DNA of 64,000 bases, taken from NCBI RefSeq assembly GCF_014839835.1, contig NC_071624.1, positions 22,728,612-22,792,611 on the forward strand, written 5' to 3'. Positions 10,151 through 21,450 of the stretch are shown piece by piece. Made by a program: the position numbers and the translations under genes. The notes under the pieces are model-generated. The model made no database searches. It was not told where the DNA came from and saw only the letters and a program-made list of their open reading frames with translations. The DNA is from Dryobates pubescens. Taxonomy: Eukaryota > Chordata > Aves > Piciformes > Picidae. Numbering within the stretch: the first letter of the stretch is position 1; the number at the start of each line of letters is the position of its first letter.

Positions 10151-10492
10151 CCCCGGGCGCGGGGCGGGCAGCGGGTTTCGAGGAAGGCAGATTAGCAAAC
10201 CCTACCAGGGAAATTATGTCAGGATGGCCCAGATCTGCTGAGCTGGAAAAGAAACCACAGCAGGGGAAGTGCTGGCCAGGGGCCTGCCACTTTCAGATTC
10301 CATCTGGGTGTCCAGCAGGGACCAGTCACAGCCCTAACCCTGCCGACACCAGGCCTGCCGCCGCTGCCGTGGCCCCGTCGGCCACGAGCCAGGTTGTGGC
10401 ACCAAGCTCCGTGGCCAGAGCCCCCATGGCAAAGCCAACCATCAGCAAGCTCCAGGCAGGGATTTGCTTTGCAACAGCCTCAGCAGGATCAT

Positions 10493-10785
10493 CAAATTGT
10501 CAGGGTTGGAAGTGACCTCAAGGCTCAGCCAGCTCCAACCCCCCTGCCATGGCCAGGGACACCTCACACTGCAGCAGGTTGCTCACAGCCACCTCCAGCC
10601 TGGCTGCAAACACCTCCAGGCAGGAGGCTTCCACCACCTCCCTGGGCAACCTGTGCCAGGCTCTCACCACCCTCATGGGGAACAACTTCTTCCTAACATT
10701 CAATCTCCATCTCCCTGACACCCTCTAAAGTCCCTCCCCAGCTTTCTTGCAGCCCCCTGCAGCTCCTGGGAGGCCACAAGGTGGT
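10493..10785 (-). mobile_element. CR1: CR1 LINE 3' fragment
   Basis: Antisense CR1 with GTCAGGGTTGGAAGTGACC and CTCACACTGCAGCAGGTTGC, the same subfamily as the copy in the chemokine intron. Confidence 0.9.
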
Positions 10786-10989
10786 CTGTAAGGACTGGGT
10801 TGTGCTCCCTGCTCCAGAGCTGGAGCAGAGGGTTGGGGCTGCAGCCACCCTCCCTGTTTCCCTGGTGAACTGAGGATCTGCACCTCTCCAAGGATTTTTA
10901 GGTTTGGCTACAGTCTGCAGCCCCTTTGCCATCAAGTTGTTGCAATTACTGCTCAGCACTTCATCCCAAGCAGGATCATTGCATCCCTC

Positions 10990-11385
10990 TGGGGACAGAG
11001 AGGCTGAGGGAGCTGGGGTTGCTTAGCCTAGAGAAGAGGAGGCTCAGGGGAGGCCTTCTTGCTCTCTCCAACTCCCTGCAGGGAGGTTGTAGCCAGGTGG
11101 GGGTTGGTCTCTTCTCCCAGGCACCCAGCACCAGAAGAAGAAGACACAGTCTCAAGCTGTGCCAGGGGAGGCTCAGGCTGGATGTTAGGAAGAAGTTCTT
11201 CCCAGCAAGAGAGATTGGCCATGGGAATGTGCTGCCCAGGGAGGTGGTGGAGTCCCCATCCCTGGAGGTGTTTAAGAAGAGCCTGGATGAGGCACTTGGA
11301 GCCATGGTTTAGTTGATCAGATGGTGCTGGGTGAGAGGTTGGACTGGATGATCTCGAAGGTCTTTTCCAACCTGGTTAATTAAAT
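10990..11385 (+). mobile_element. CR1: CR1 LINE 3' fragment with expanded tail
   Basis: Sense CR1 (GAGAGGCTGAGGGAGCTGGG to TCTTTTCCAACCTGGTTAAT). The 3' tail continues into the microsatellite that follows. Confidence 0.92.
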
Positions 11386-11625
11386 TCTATTCTATTCTAT
11401 TCTGTTCTATTCTATTCTACTCTATTCTATTCTATTCCATTCCATTCTATACTATTCCATTCCATTCTGTACTATTCTATGATTCTGTGATTCTAGGATT
11501 CTGATTCTGTGATTCTATGATTCTAGGATTCTGATTCTATGATTCTATGACTCTGATTCTCTGATTCTATGATTCTGATTCTATGATTCTGTGATTCTAT
11601 GACTCTGTGATTCTGTGGTTCTTTG
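11386..11625. repeat. CR1-tail microsatellite (TTCTA)n then (GATTCTATGATTCT)n
   Basis: Pentamers TTCTA/TTCCA change at about 11480 into 7-8-bp ATTCTATG/ATTCTGTG units, the classic CR1 end motif expanded far beyond a normal tail. Confidence 0.9.
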
Positions 11626-11959
11626 AGTCCATGAGTCCCTGAGTCCCTGACTATCCCACCGCCAGCAAACGCTGGAAAGGGAAGAGGATGGCAGTGGGAA
11701 GCAGAGGTGTGATGAAGCTGTGGGCACTGGCTTGAGCAGTAAGCAGAGGCCAGCTCCTCAGGCAGCACAGCCAACCCCACAACTGCAGAGGCTGCTTCTG
11801 ATGGAAATGGCGAAAGTGCTTCCTTTGTGCTGCAGAAGCGGTTGGTCACACTCTCAGTTCTCCATTTAGAGGAGAGCCGGAAGGGACTTCTGACTGGATG
11901 CTGATGAAACACTTTCCATTTTAACTGGAACTGAGAATGTTTCAATGAATTGGCACAAA

Positions 11960-12506
11960 ACTGAGGCTCAGCAAAAGGCTACATCTTGAGTCCTGTGTCC
12001 AGTTCTGGGCTCCTCAGTTTAGGAAGGAGGTTGACTTGCTGGAGCGTGTCCAGAGAAGGGCAACGAAGTTGATGAGGGGCTTGGAGCACAGCCCTGTGAG
12101 GAGAGGCTGAGGGAGCTGGGGTTGCTCAGCCTGGAGGAGAGGAGACTCAGGGGTGACCTTATTGCTCTCTACAACTACCTGAAGGGAGGCTGTAGACAGG
12201 CAGATGTTGGTCTCTTCTCCCAGGCAGCCAGCACCAGAAGAAGAGGACGCAGTCTCAAGCTGCGCCAGGGGAGGTTTAGGCTGGAGGTGAGGAAGAAATT
12301 CTACACAGAGAGAGTGATTGCCCATTGGAATGGGCTGCCTGGGTAGGTGGTGGAGTCACCATCATTGGGGGTGTTCAGGAGGAGACTTGATGGGGTGCTT
12401 GGTGCCATGGGTTAGTTGTTTAGGTGGTGGATTGGTTGATGGGTTGGACGCGATGATCTTGAAGGTCTCTTCCAACCTGGTTTATTCTATTCTATTCTAT
12501 TCTAAA
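11960..12506 (+). mobile_element. CR1: CR1 LINE 3' fragment
   Basis: Sense copy from TTGAGTCCTGTGTCCAGTTC (end of reverse transcriptase) through the 3' UTR to a short TTCTA tail. Confidence 0.92.
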
Positions 12507-12554
12507 AGCAGAGAGCTCAGGGGGAAGGAATTAAATGCAAGGAACTGACTCACA

Positions 12555-12612
12555 GGTTGATGGAATGGCAGGTTGGAAGGCACCTCAAGGATCATCTAGT
12601 CCAACCTTTCAG
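12555..12612 (-). mobile_element. CR1: CR1 LINE 3'-tip fragment
   Basis: Short antisense CR1 tip (GGTTGGAAGGCACCTCAAGG, CATCTAGTCCAACC). Confidence 0.55.
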
Positions 12613-12885
12613 GGGGAGCATAGAGTTTAAATGATGTGAAAGGAGAAGAAAGGACTTAGGGGGGTTATTTCTCCTGCCGTGGAAGGCCTCTGTAAGCAGG
12701 TGACTTTCTAACCCAGCAGAGAAACACACAAGAAATTCAGGGAAGAAACACAGGAAACCAGAAGACCCCAGCAAAGTCAAATGTGCTGAAACAAAACCCT
12801 TTTGGTCCAGAAGGGGAGCAAGGAGCCAAAGCTGCCACCTTGGTTTGGCTTTGCATAAACAAAACATGAGCTTATGGTCAGGTGT

Positions 12886-13415
12886 CATAGAATCATAGCA
12901 TCATGGAATCACAGAATCAACCAGGTGGGAAAAGACCTCAGAGATCATCTAGTCCAACCTAATACCTAACACCTCCTGACAACTAAACCATGGCTCCAAG
13001 TGCCAGATCCAGTCCCCTCTTGAACACCTCCAGGGATGGGGACTCCACCACCTCCCTGGGCAGCACATCCCAAGGGCCAATCTCTCTTGCTGGGAAGAAC
13101 TTCTTCCTAACCTCCAGCCTAAACCTCCCCTGGCACAGCTTGAGACTGTGTCCTCTTCTTCTGGTGCTCTTTGCCTGGGAGAAGAGACCAACCCCCACCT
13201 GGCTACAACCTCCTTTCAGGGAGTTGGAGAGAGCAAGAAGGTCTCCCCTGAGCCTCCTCTTCTGCAGGCTAAGCAACCCCAGCTCCCTCAGCCTCTCCTC
13301 ACAGGCCTGTGCTCCAGACCGCTCCCCAGCCTGGCTGCCCTTCTCTGGACACATTCAAGTGCCTCAATGTCCTTCTTAAGTTGAGGGGCCCACTCAATGT
13401 GTTCCAAATTTGGAG
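12886..13415 (-). mobile_element. CR1: CR1 LINE 3' fragment
   Basis: Antisense copy beginning with repeated ATCATAGAATCA tail units and extending to the FRKDIE/GPLN end of the reverse-transcriptase region. Confidence 0.92.
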
Positions 13416-13768
13416 CACATAGGGGAGAACAGGGAAAAGAAAACAAATAAGTGAGGAAGAGATAGATAAGGCAGATGTAGTCAAACACAAATGCCCCAGA
13501 GATTCCCCTCCCTTCCTCCTGAGCCAGGCCATGGCCACCTCTGAATCACTGGTGATCAGCAGGACAAACTCACATGGAGCAGAAGGAGCCAGGGAAAGCC
13601 AGTGATGAGCAAACATGACACTGGTCTTGCATTATCAAGCACCTTTGGCAGTCTGGTACATGTGTCTCTAAAAAAAGGAAGGAATTAAAACCCAAAGAAC
13701 ACATGATCCCCAGGGGCTGAAAGAGCAGAGTCTCAGGGAGAGTCCAAGGGCATGAGATGTAAGAGGTC
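13416..13768. other. Spacer, nothing recognised
   Basis: Unique-looking sequence between two CR1 copies; no exon, RNA gene or repeat recognised. Confidence 0.5.
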
Positions 13769-14531
13769 TTAAGTGCCAGGTCCTACACTTTGGCCACAGC
13801 AACCCCAGGCAGTGCTACAGGCTGGGGGCAGAGTGGCTGAGAGGAGCCAGGCAGAGAGGGACCTGGGGGTATTGGTTGGCAGCAGCTGAACGTGAGGCAG
13901 CAGTGTGCCCAGGTGGCCAAGAAGGCCAAGGGCATCCTGGCCTGCATCAAGAAGAGTGTGGCCAGCAGGAGCAGGGAAGTCATTGTGCCCTGTGCTCAGC
14001 ACTGCTTAGGCCACACCTTGAGTCCTGTGTCCAGTTCTGGGCTCCTCAGGTTAGGAAAGATGTTGAGATGCTGGAAGGTGTCCAGAGAAGGGCAAGAAAG
14101 CTGGGGAGGGGTCTGGAGCACAGCCCTGTGAGGAGAGGCTGAGGGAGCTGGGGTTGCTTAGCCTGCAGAAGAGGAGGCTCAGGGGAGACCTCATTGCTCT
14201 CTCCAACTCCCTGAAGGGAGGTTGTAGCCAGGTGGGAGTTGGGCTTTTCTCCCAGGCAGGCAGCACCAGAACAAGAGGACACAGTCTCAAGCTGTGCCAG
14301 GGGAGGTTTAGGCTGGAGGGGAGGAGGAAGTTCTTCATACAAAGAGAGACTGGCCATTGGGATGTGCTTCCCAGGGAGGTGGTGGAGTCCCCATCCCTGG
14401 AGGTGTTTAGGAAGAGCCTGGATGAGGCACTTGCTGCCATGGTTTAGTTGATCAGATGGTGTTGGGTGATGGGTTGGACTTGATGATCTCTGAGGTCTTT
14501 TCCAACCTGGTTCATTCTGTGATTCTGTGAC
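13769..14531 (+). mobile_element. CR1: CR1 LINE, reverse-transcriptase C-terminus plus 3' end
   Basis: Sense copy starting at TAAGTGCCAGGTCCTACACT (KCQVLH motif of CR1 ORF2) and running through [13 protein letters not shown]-coding sequence to an ATTCTGTGATTCTGTGA tail. Confidence 0.93.
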
Positions 14532-15053
14532 CACCACTACCTTCCTGAGGGCAGGCAGCCTGCAAGGTTGAGTGGGACAAGCTGAGGCACAGTGACATGG
14601 GGGAAGCAGCACTGAAAGAGCAGCCAGAAATGGCAGGGACAGTGTGTGTGTGGTCAGAGCAGAGTTCAGCTTCTCTCAGCACTGGGGTGGCTGCTGCTGC
14701 TGCTGCTGAGGAACTTGTCACTCAGGGGCTTGCATTTCAAGATATAAGTGATAGGAGAAGAGTGAGGAAAGAGCAGCAAGAGTCCTGTGTGCAGGCAGGG
14801 CAGCCAGCCAGCATCCTGGGATTCATTTAGACTAGCAGACAAGGGATGACCTCAGTTATTGTGGGAGGACAGCAACACTTCTGGTCCCCAAGCCCACTAA
14901 GCAAAGCCAAGGCATTTCCTCACTGCCTCAGCCTGCAGCTGGCTTTAGGAAATCCTCTCCAACTGCAGAGAGCCTGTCCTGAGGACAAGGCCCTGCTAGC
15001 TGGCAGAAGCAGGCTGTGCTTGTGACCCTGGAGCCAGGCAGAGCAATGCTTGG
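14532..15053. other. Spacer, nothing recognised
   Basis: Contains a short (CTG)5 run near 14690-14708. No gene or mobile element was recognised. Confidence 0.5.
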
Positions 15054-16000
15054 TATCATAGAATCAGTCAGGGTTGGAAGGCACCACAAGGATCATCCAG
15101 TTCCAACCCCCCTGCCATGAGCAGGGACACCCCACACTAGATCAGGCTGGCCAGAGCCTCATCCAGCCTGGGCTTAAACACCTCCAGGGATGGGGCCTCA
15201 ACCACCTCCCTGGACAACCCATTCCAGGGCTTCACCACTCTCCTGGGGAAGAACTTCCTCCTCACCTCCAGCCTGAATCTCCCCACCTCCAGCTTCATTC
15301 CATTCCCCCTAGTCCTAGCACTCCCTGAGATACTGAGAAGTCCCTCCTCAGCCTTCTTGTAGCCCTCTTCAGATACTGGAAGGCCACAATGAGGTCACCT
15401 CAAAGCCTTTTCTTCTCCAGACTGAACAGCCCCAACTCCCTCAGTCTGTCCTCATAGCAGAGCAGTTCCAGCCCTCTGCTCCTCCTCCTGGCCCTTCTCT
15501 AGACACCTTCCAGCACCTCCATATCCCTCTTGTAACAGGGGCTCCAGAACTGGAGGCAGTACTCCAGGTGGGGTCTCCCCAGAGCTGAGCAGAGGGGGAG
15601 AATCACCTCCCTTGCCCTGCTGGCCACACTTCTCTTGCTGCAGCCCAGGATCTGATTGGCTTTCTGGGCTGCAAGTGCACACTGAGAGCTCCTGTTGAGC
15701 TTCTCCTCCCCCAGCATCCCCAAGTCTCTCTCCTCAGGGCTGCTTTCCAGCCAGTCCCTGCCCAGCCTGGATTTGTGCCTGGGATTGCCTCGACCCAGCT
15801 GCAGGACCCTGCCCTTGGTCTTGTTGAACCTCATGAGGTTGGCTTGTGCCCACCTCTCCAGCCTGTCCAGGTCCCTCTGGATGGCATCCCTTCCCTCCAG
15901 CCTGTCTGCTGCACCACACAGCTTGGTGTCATCAGCAAACCTGCTGAGGCTGCACTCAATGCCACTGTCCACCCTCAGCAGTGCTTCCTTGCACCTCTTT
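15054..16000 (-). mobile_element. CR1: CR1 LINE, longer antisense copy
   Basis: Starts with the ATAGAATCAGTCAGGGTTGG tip. It extends into the reverse-transcriptase C-terminus, where the minus strand reads [19 protein letters not shown], the FADD form of the catalytic box. Confidence 0.93.
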
Positions 16001-16398
16001 TGGGAGAGGCTGCCAGACACGTGGGGCCCTGAGCCCTGGAGGGATCGTGGCAGCACTTCTGCCTTCACCATGCACAGAAGCAAACACAGGCAGAAAGAAG
16101 CTGGAGGGAGTGGCACCAGCATGGTCCCATGGAAGGGCAGAGAAAGCCACAAGGCTTTATGCAACATCCTGTGTGGAAGTGACACTCACCATTGAGAAAA
16201 ATTATGCAAAGGAGTCCTGTGGCTGGAGGGCACAAGGAAAACTCAGGTCAGCCCTCAGCCTCACCCTGCAGGGAGCTGTCACTCCCCCCTGCATCGACAG
16301 TGTCCTGAGAGTCACTCAGCACTCAGTGGGGTGCCAAAACCTGGCCCTGCTGAGAGCTTTTTAATTCAAATTCCTGGATATCCCTCCCCCCTCAGGGG
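16001..16398. other. Spacer, nothing recognised
   Basis: No coding, RNA or repeat signal that I can support. Confidence 0.5.
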
Positions 16399-16830
16399 AT
16401 CACAGAATCAATAAGGTTGGGAAAGGCCTCAGAGATCATCAATTCCAACCTGTCACCCAACACCTCCAGACAACTAAACCATGGCTCCAAGTGCAACATC
16501 CAATCCCCTCCTGAACACCTCCAGGGATGGGGACTCCACCACCTCCCTGGGCAGCACATTCCAAAGGCCAATCTCTCTTGATGGGAAGAACTTTCTCCTC
16601 ACCTCCAGCCTAAACCTCCCCTAGCACAGCTTGAGACTGTGTCCTCTTGTTCTGGTGCTGCTTGCCTGGGAGAAGAGACCAACCCCTATTTGGCTACAAC
16701 CTCTCTTCAGGGAGTTGGAGAGAGCAAGAAGGTCTCCCCTGAGCCTCCTCTTCTGCAGACTAAACAACCCCAGCTCCCTCAGCCTCTCCTCATAGGGCTT
16801 ATGCTCGAGGCCTCTCCCCAGCCTCCTTGT
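16399..16830 (-). mobile_element. CR1: CR1 LINE, antisense half of head-to-head pair
   Basis: Tip at left (GATCACAGAATCAATAAGG), body to GCTCGAGGCCTCTCCCCAGC, then abrupt switch to a sense tip. Confidence 0.9.
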
Positions 16831-16892
16831 TGGAGTGGATGATCTTGAAGGTCTTTTCCAACTGGACAGATTCTGTGAGTTGTGATTCTCTC
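16831..16892 (+). mobile_element. CR1: CR1 LINE 3' tip, sense half of pair
   Basis: TGGATGATCTTGAAGGTCTT through ATTCTGTGAGTTGTGATTCT, so tails face outward on both sides of 16399-16892. Confidence 0.75.
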
Positions 16893-17164
16893 TGCCCTCA
16901 CACCCCAGTCAGCACCCACAGCCTCCTCCTCGGCTCTCACACAGTGCTTACCCCCACCCCGGGACAGTCCCCACCCTGAGATTCGTCCCCTCTGGCTCAT
17001 GACTTGCACCTGCAGCCTGGGGAGCCCTGTGCTGGAGGGGAGGAAAGCTCTGGGGCTCATCCTCCCCAGAGCTGGGCTTGGTTTTGCAGGGGCAGAGGGC
17101 TGCTGCTGGGCCAGGTGCACCGACCTCCAGCTCCCCTGTGTGCCGGCCTGCAGGGAGGCAGCGC

Positions 17165-17748
17165 TGGCTGCACACAGAACTGGCTGCACACAGAACTGGC
17201 TGCACACAGAACTGGCTGCACACAGAAGCTGGCTGCACACAGAAGCTGGCTGCACACAGAACTGGCTGCACACAGAAGCTGGCTGCACACAGAACTGGCT
17301 GCACACAGAACTGGCTGCACACAGAAGCTGGCTGCACACAGAACTGGCTGCACACAGAAGCTGGCTGCACACAGAAGCTGGCTGCACACAGAACTGACTG
17401 CACACAGAAGCTGGCTGCACACAGAACTGGCTGCACACAGAACTGGCTGCACACAGAAGCTGGCTGCACACAGAACTGGCTGCACACAGAACTGGCTGCA
17501 CACAGAAGCTGGCTGCACACAGAACTGGCTGCACACAGAAGCTGGCTGCACACAGAACTGGCTGCACACAGAACTGACTGCACACAGAAGCTGGCTGCAC
17601 ACAGAACTGGCTGCACACAGAAGCTGGCTGCACACAGAAGCTGGCTGCACACAGAACTGGCTGCACACAGAAGCTGGCTGCACACAGAACTGGCTGCACA
17701 CAGAACTGGCTGCACACAGAACTGGCTGCACACAGAAGCTGGCTGCAA
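17165..17748. repeat. Two-variant minisatellite (16/17 bp), 35 units
   Basis: Units GGCTGCACACAGAACT (16 bp, 20 copies) and GGCTGCACACAGAAGCT (17 bp, 15 copies) alternate irregularly. Two copies carry GACTG in place of GGCTG. Because 16- and 17-bp units rotate the frame, all frames stay open and give repeated LAAHRTGCTQNW-type peptides, which I do not regard as proteins. Confidence 0.97.
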
Positions 17749-17759
17749 GAAGGGCTTTC

Positions 17760-18317
17760 AGTTCTGAGTTTGCAGACATCAGCTGCCATTGCCTCCTGCA
17801 CCCAGACAGCAGATTGCAAAAGCCTCATTTCCATGAAAACAGGCTAATAATAGACACTGTCCAAACTGCCATAGCTGGCCTTATCTCATGGCAAATCACT
17901 TCCCTCTTTTCTTCCCCACTTTTTGCCCTTGAGGAGACCTTCAGGGCTGCCTTCTGTCCAAGCATTTCCCTCCAGTGCAGGGTTTCTCTCTTTAAATGCT
18001 TTTAAGCATGCAGATGTCCCTTTCTTCTCCTGCATGAAAGGGTAAGTGATCAATAGTGGTTATTTTAAAGCTCCCTTCATCTACCTGCCCCACTCTTTTC
18101 CAGCTTTCAACTCCAAGTCACTAAATGCTTTCATCACCTGGCTCAAAGTCTTCTGGGTCAGTGCTGAGCCCAGCTGGGCAGAGCTGAGTGTGGCAGTCCA
18201 AGGTCATCCTGCTGGTTTCTACATCACCATCATGGCCTTTGGAGGATGAGTTTCTGTCCCACCTTTCACACACTCCAGTGTCCTGCTTAAATCCCTGGGC
18301 TTCCAGCACCAATGATC
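17760..18317. other. Spacer, nothing recognised
   Basis: AT-richer unique-looking sequence; no supported feature. Confidence 0.5.
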
Positions 18318-18418
18318 AACTCCCGGAACTTGGAGCCATGGTTTAGTCGTGAGGTCTGTGGTGCCAGGTTGGACTTGATGATCTTTGAGGTCTCTTCCAA
18401 CCTTGGTGATTCTGTGAG
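18318..18418 (+). mobile_element. CR1: CR1 LINE 3' tip
   Basis: TTGGAGCCATGGTTTAGTCG to TCTCTTCCAACCTTGGTGAT plus ATTCTGTGAG tail. Confidence 0.85.
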
Positions 18419-18694
18419 ATAAGGAGATGGTCAGTCTCATTTTCTACAGACAATGGCATTTAGGGGACCTGAATGTCACTGAAGGGGAATGAAACAGAGC
18501 CTTCCAAGTGACATGGACCAAACACTCAGGGCTCAAATACCTTTAAAAGCTGTCCACAAACTCAAAACCTTGACCACAGGCCTCTTTGTTTCCTCAAGCA
18601 GCTGTATTGCATTGGAGCTTAGAAACAGGAATCAGGATTCCAAATGGCTCTTGGGTGAAGGTCATCTGCTACTAAGTTGCTCCATCAACTCCCT

Positions 18695-18740
18695 GTCTTC
18701 TCAGCTCCCTCTGTCTTCTCAGCTCCCTCTGTCTTCTCAA
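18695..18740. repeat. 18-bp triplicate TCTTCTCAGCTCCCTCTG
   Basis: Three direct copies of an 18-bp unit; the last is incomplete. Confidence 0.85.
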
Positions 18741-18839
18741 ACCTTGATTAAAGTAAATCATTTCCTGTTTGGCAGACACTTGCCTCCCTCTGAACTCACC
18801 TCTCCAGATCCTCAGGCTCTGCACATCCTATTTGCAGTA

Positions 18840-18925
18840 TGGAGAATCACAGAATGCTTTTGGCTGGAAGAGACCTTTAAGATCAGCAAGTCCACCCCCC
18901 TTAACCCAGCACTGCCAGGTCATCT
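18840..18925 (-). mobile_element. CR1: CR1 LINE 3' tip, older subfamily
   Basis: AATCACAGAATGCTTTTGGC and TTAACCCAGCACTGCCAGGT, a CR1 subfamily different from the abundant one. Confidence 0.7.
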
Positions 18926-19272
18926 CCCACAGCCTGCATGGCCTGGATGAGCTCCCAGGTGAGGTCTGCCATGGCCATGGCTATGGCTGGGGGAGTGCTG
19001 GGGGGCAGCTCCATGTCCACAGGGCTCTGCACTCTGTTCCCCTTGTATCCAGGGACCCACTCATGCTCCACCAGCAGCTCCAGCACAGGGGTCCTGGCCA
19101 AGGGCTGGCCCCAGATCACCCACTGGACACCCTCAAGTGCCTCGGGGACCAGGAGCATCCCACATGGGTGAGCATCAGCGGCTCCACCATCACACATCTC
19201 CCTCTGTGGGCACCACTGTCTGGTAGTGCCCTGCTCCCCAAGACATCCCAGTTCCCTGCTTATCAGTGCCAC
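18901..19272 (-). other. Unidentified open frame (~123 codons)
   Basis: The minus strand is open with a composition unlike the surrounding CR1 (peptide bits VQWVIWGQPLARTPVLEL and LLVEHEWVPGYKGN). The first ~24 bases overlap the CR1 tip at its 3' end. I do not recognise the family. It has no signal peptide and no clear splice partners. It could be a stray exon, an old element fragment or chance. Confidence 0.2.
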
Positions 19273-19914
19273 TCACAGGACTCATGTCACCCCCAAAACC
19301 TCCCATGAAATCTCACAGTGCCCTGAGCCACTGGTCCCAGCAGTGCTGGCCACCTCCTGCCCCCTCTCCACTGGCATTTGCCACCTTTCCCAGCCAGGGC
19401 CCAGGCTCATTGCAGCCCCCTGAGAGGCCACTCGTGTCTGGCAGCCTTGGTGAGGGTCCTGAAGCAATGGAAAACCCCCACCCTATGCCCTCTGGGTAGT
19501 GTCTGCAGGCAAGGATGACCTGGAAGGGACACAGCAATCTGGTCCAGGGACTGAGCACTGAGTGTGGGCTGTGGGCTGGGGCTGCTCAGGCACTGTGGAG
19601 CAAGTCCAGCAAGGTCTCAGCTGTCTGGGAGCTGGAGTGCAGGAGGCACAGATCAAGGGACAAGAGAGAGAACAAGGGCTCTCCAGCTCTGCCAGCCTGC
19701 ACCAGCCTTTCACCCAAGATGGACCAGTCACAGACAAGTACTGGGGAGGGGAAACTGTCATCTTTCATTGGCCTCAAAGCACCCATGGCAGAGCAGCAGC
19801 TGGCAGCACGATGTCCTGGGGCAGCTGAATGCCTGGGGCACTCTCCAGCACCCATGCTGCACCTTCTGGATGCTCTGCAGGCTCAGGGCCATCCCAGGGG
19901 ATCTGCTCAACGTT

Positions 19915-20015
19915 GGGAGTGGGGTGGAAGAGACTGGATGGGGGGCTTGATTAGATAGTGTTGGGTGATAGGTTGGACTCAATGATCTCAAAGGTCTCTT
20001 CCAACCTCCTTAATT
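19915..20015 (+). mobile_element. CR1: CR1 LINE 3' tip
   Basis: GTGTTGGGTGATAGGTTGGA to CTTCCAACCTCCTTAATTCT. Confidence 0.85.
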
Positions 20016-20098
20016 CTATTCTATTCTAGTCTAGTCTAGTCTAGTCTATTCCTATTCTATTTCTATTCTATTCCTATTCTATTTCTATTCTATTCCTC
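20016..20098. repeat. CR1-tail microsatellite (TTCTA)n/(GTCTA)n/(TTCCTA)n
   Basis: The tail units drift from ATTCT through AGTCT to ATTCCTATTCT/ATTTCTATTCT compound units. Confidence 0.9.
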
Positions 20099-20389
20099 TT
20101 GCTGGCCCACCATATGGGTACAGCAGAGAGCCCTGTGCAGAGTCCTGAGTGCCCTCCTGAAGGAGGGTTATTGCCATCAAGCTGAGATGTGCAGGAGGGT
20201 GGCACAGGTACCTGCAGAGGAAGGAGAGTTGTAGGCAAGGGGCTGGGTGGGCAAGATTGCAACCCTGGGTGGTTGCAATCAACAGGCAGCACCCACTCCT
20301 AAGGGAACAGCACGGACCTGTCATGGTGGAAAAGCTCACAGCAGATATCCTGTCTGGAGATCAGGTGTCAGTTGTACAGGAGGCTTATT

Positions 20390-20845
20390 ACTGATGGTAC
20401 AGATCCAGAGGAGGGCCATGAAAATGATCAGGGGCTGGGACACCTCTGCTACAAGGACAGGCTGAGGGAGCTGGGGATGTTCAGCCTGGAGAAGGCTCTA
20501 GGGAGACCTAATAATGACCTTCCAGTACCTGAAGGGGGCCTTCAAGAACGATGGAGAGAGACCAAAGGCCTGCAGTGATGGGACAAGGGGCAGTGGCTTC
20601 AAACTAGAGAAGAGCAGATTAAGATTGGATGTTAGGAACAACTTCTGCATCATGAGGTTAGTGGAACATTGGAACAGGTTGCCCAGGGGGGTAGTTGAGG
20701 CCTCATCTCTGGAGGCATTCAAGATGAGGCTCAACAGGGCCCTGGGCAACCTGATGTAGTTGAGGATGTCCCTGCTGACTGCAGAGGGGGTTGGACTGGA
20801 TGACTTTTGGAGGTCCCTTCCAACCCAGACCCTTCTATGACTCTA
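20390..20845 (+). mobile_element. CR1: CR1 LINE 3' fragment, second subfamily
   Basis: Sense copy with GAGGAGGGCCATGAAAATGA, AGGTTAGTGGAACATTGGAA and CCCTTCCAACCCAGACCCTT, a subfamily differing from the majority. Confidence 0.88.
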
Positions 20846-21324
20846 CTGCTCTGTCCAGCTACATTAACCACCATGCACAGCAGCATCACATCAAGACATG
20901 GCTGCTCTGCTGAGGAGATTCACACTCAAAGTGTACATAACCACAGCTGAGGCTGGTGGAGTACCTTGGAAACTGCATTTCTCTTGTGGTCTGGGACAGT
21001 CCAAACTCAACTGGCACTTGGACAACTAAATTGTGAAGTCCAGAAGTTTATTAATGCCACTCAAATGGTCACCAACTGAACTGAATTAAAGCAAACAGCT
21101 GGAAACCAGGATCACCTACCCTTGGGTTATCTGCTGGTGTGAGATGGACATGGATATGATCCCCATTTATGGGGTGGTGACAGCCTCTCCCTGCAGTCAC
21201 AGGTTAAGGGTGAAACTAAAGCCTGCTTATGTACAACACCAATAACTTCTCAGCATGTCCTGTCCAGCTCACCCCACTGAAACTCCCCCTGCTCATCCTT
21301 CCAGCACCCCTCAACTGCTGGATA
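20846..21324. other. Spacer downstream of the NUP98-like gene
   Basis: Unique sequence just past the NUP98-like polyadenylation signal; nothing else recognised. Confidence 0.5.
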
Positions 21325-21330
21325 TTTATT
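21325..21330 (-). terminator. Poly(A) signal of NUP98-like gene
   Basis: AATAAA on the minus strand, about 121 bases after the stop codon at 21451-21453. It supports the reading that the exon ending there is the true terminal exon. Confidence 0.6.
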
Positions 21331-21450
21331 GGCACAAACCAAGGCAATCAAGAAGCCAGTTTTGGTGAAAACCATCTGCTCTCCACTTGCTTTTCTGCTT
21401 TTAGGACTTGTTCCTTCCAAAGATGACAGGTAGTTCATAACTGTTCACCA

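Noticed and set aside
16779-18005. Very long cysteine/histidine-rich frames (up to 351 codons)
   Set aside because: They arise from the 16/17-bp minisatellite, which leaves all frames open; composition and periodicity match the DNA repeat.
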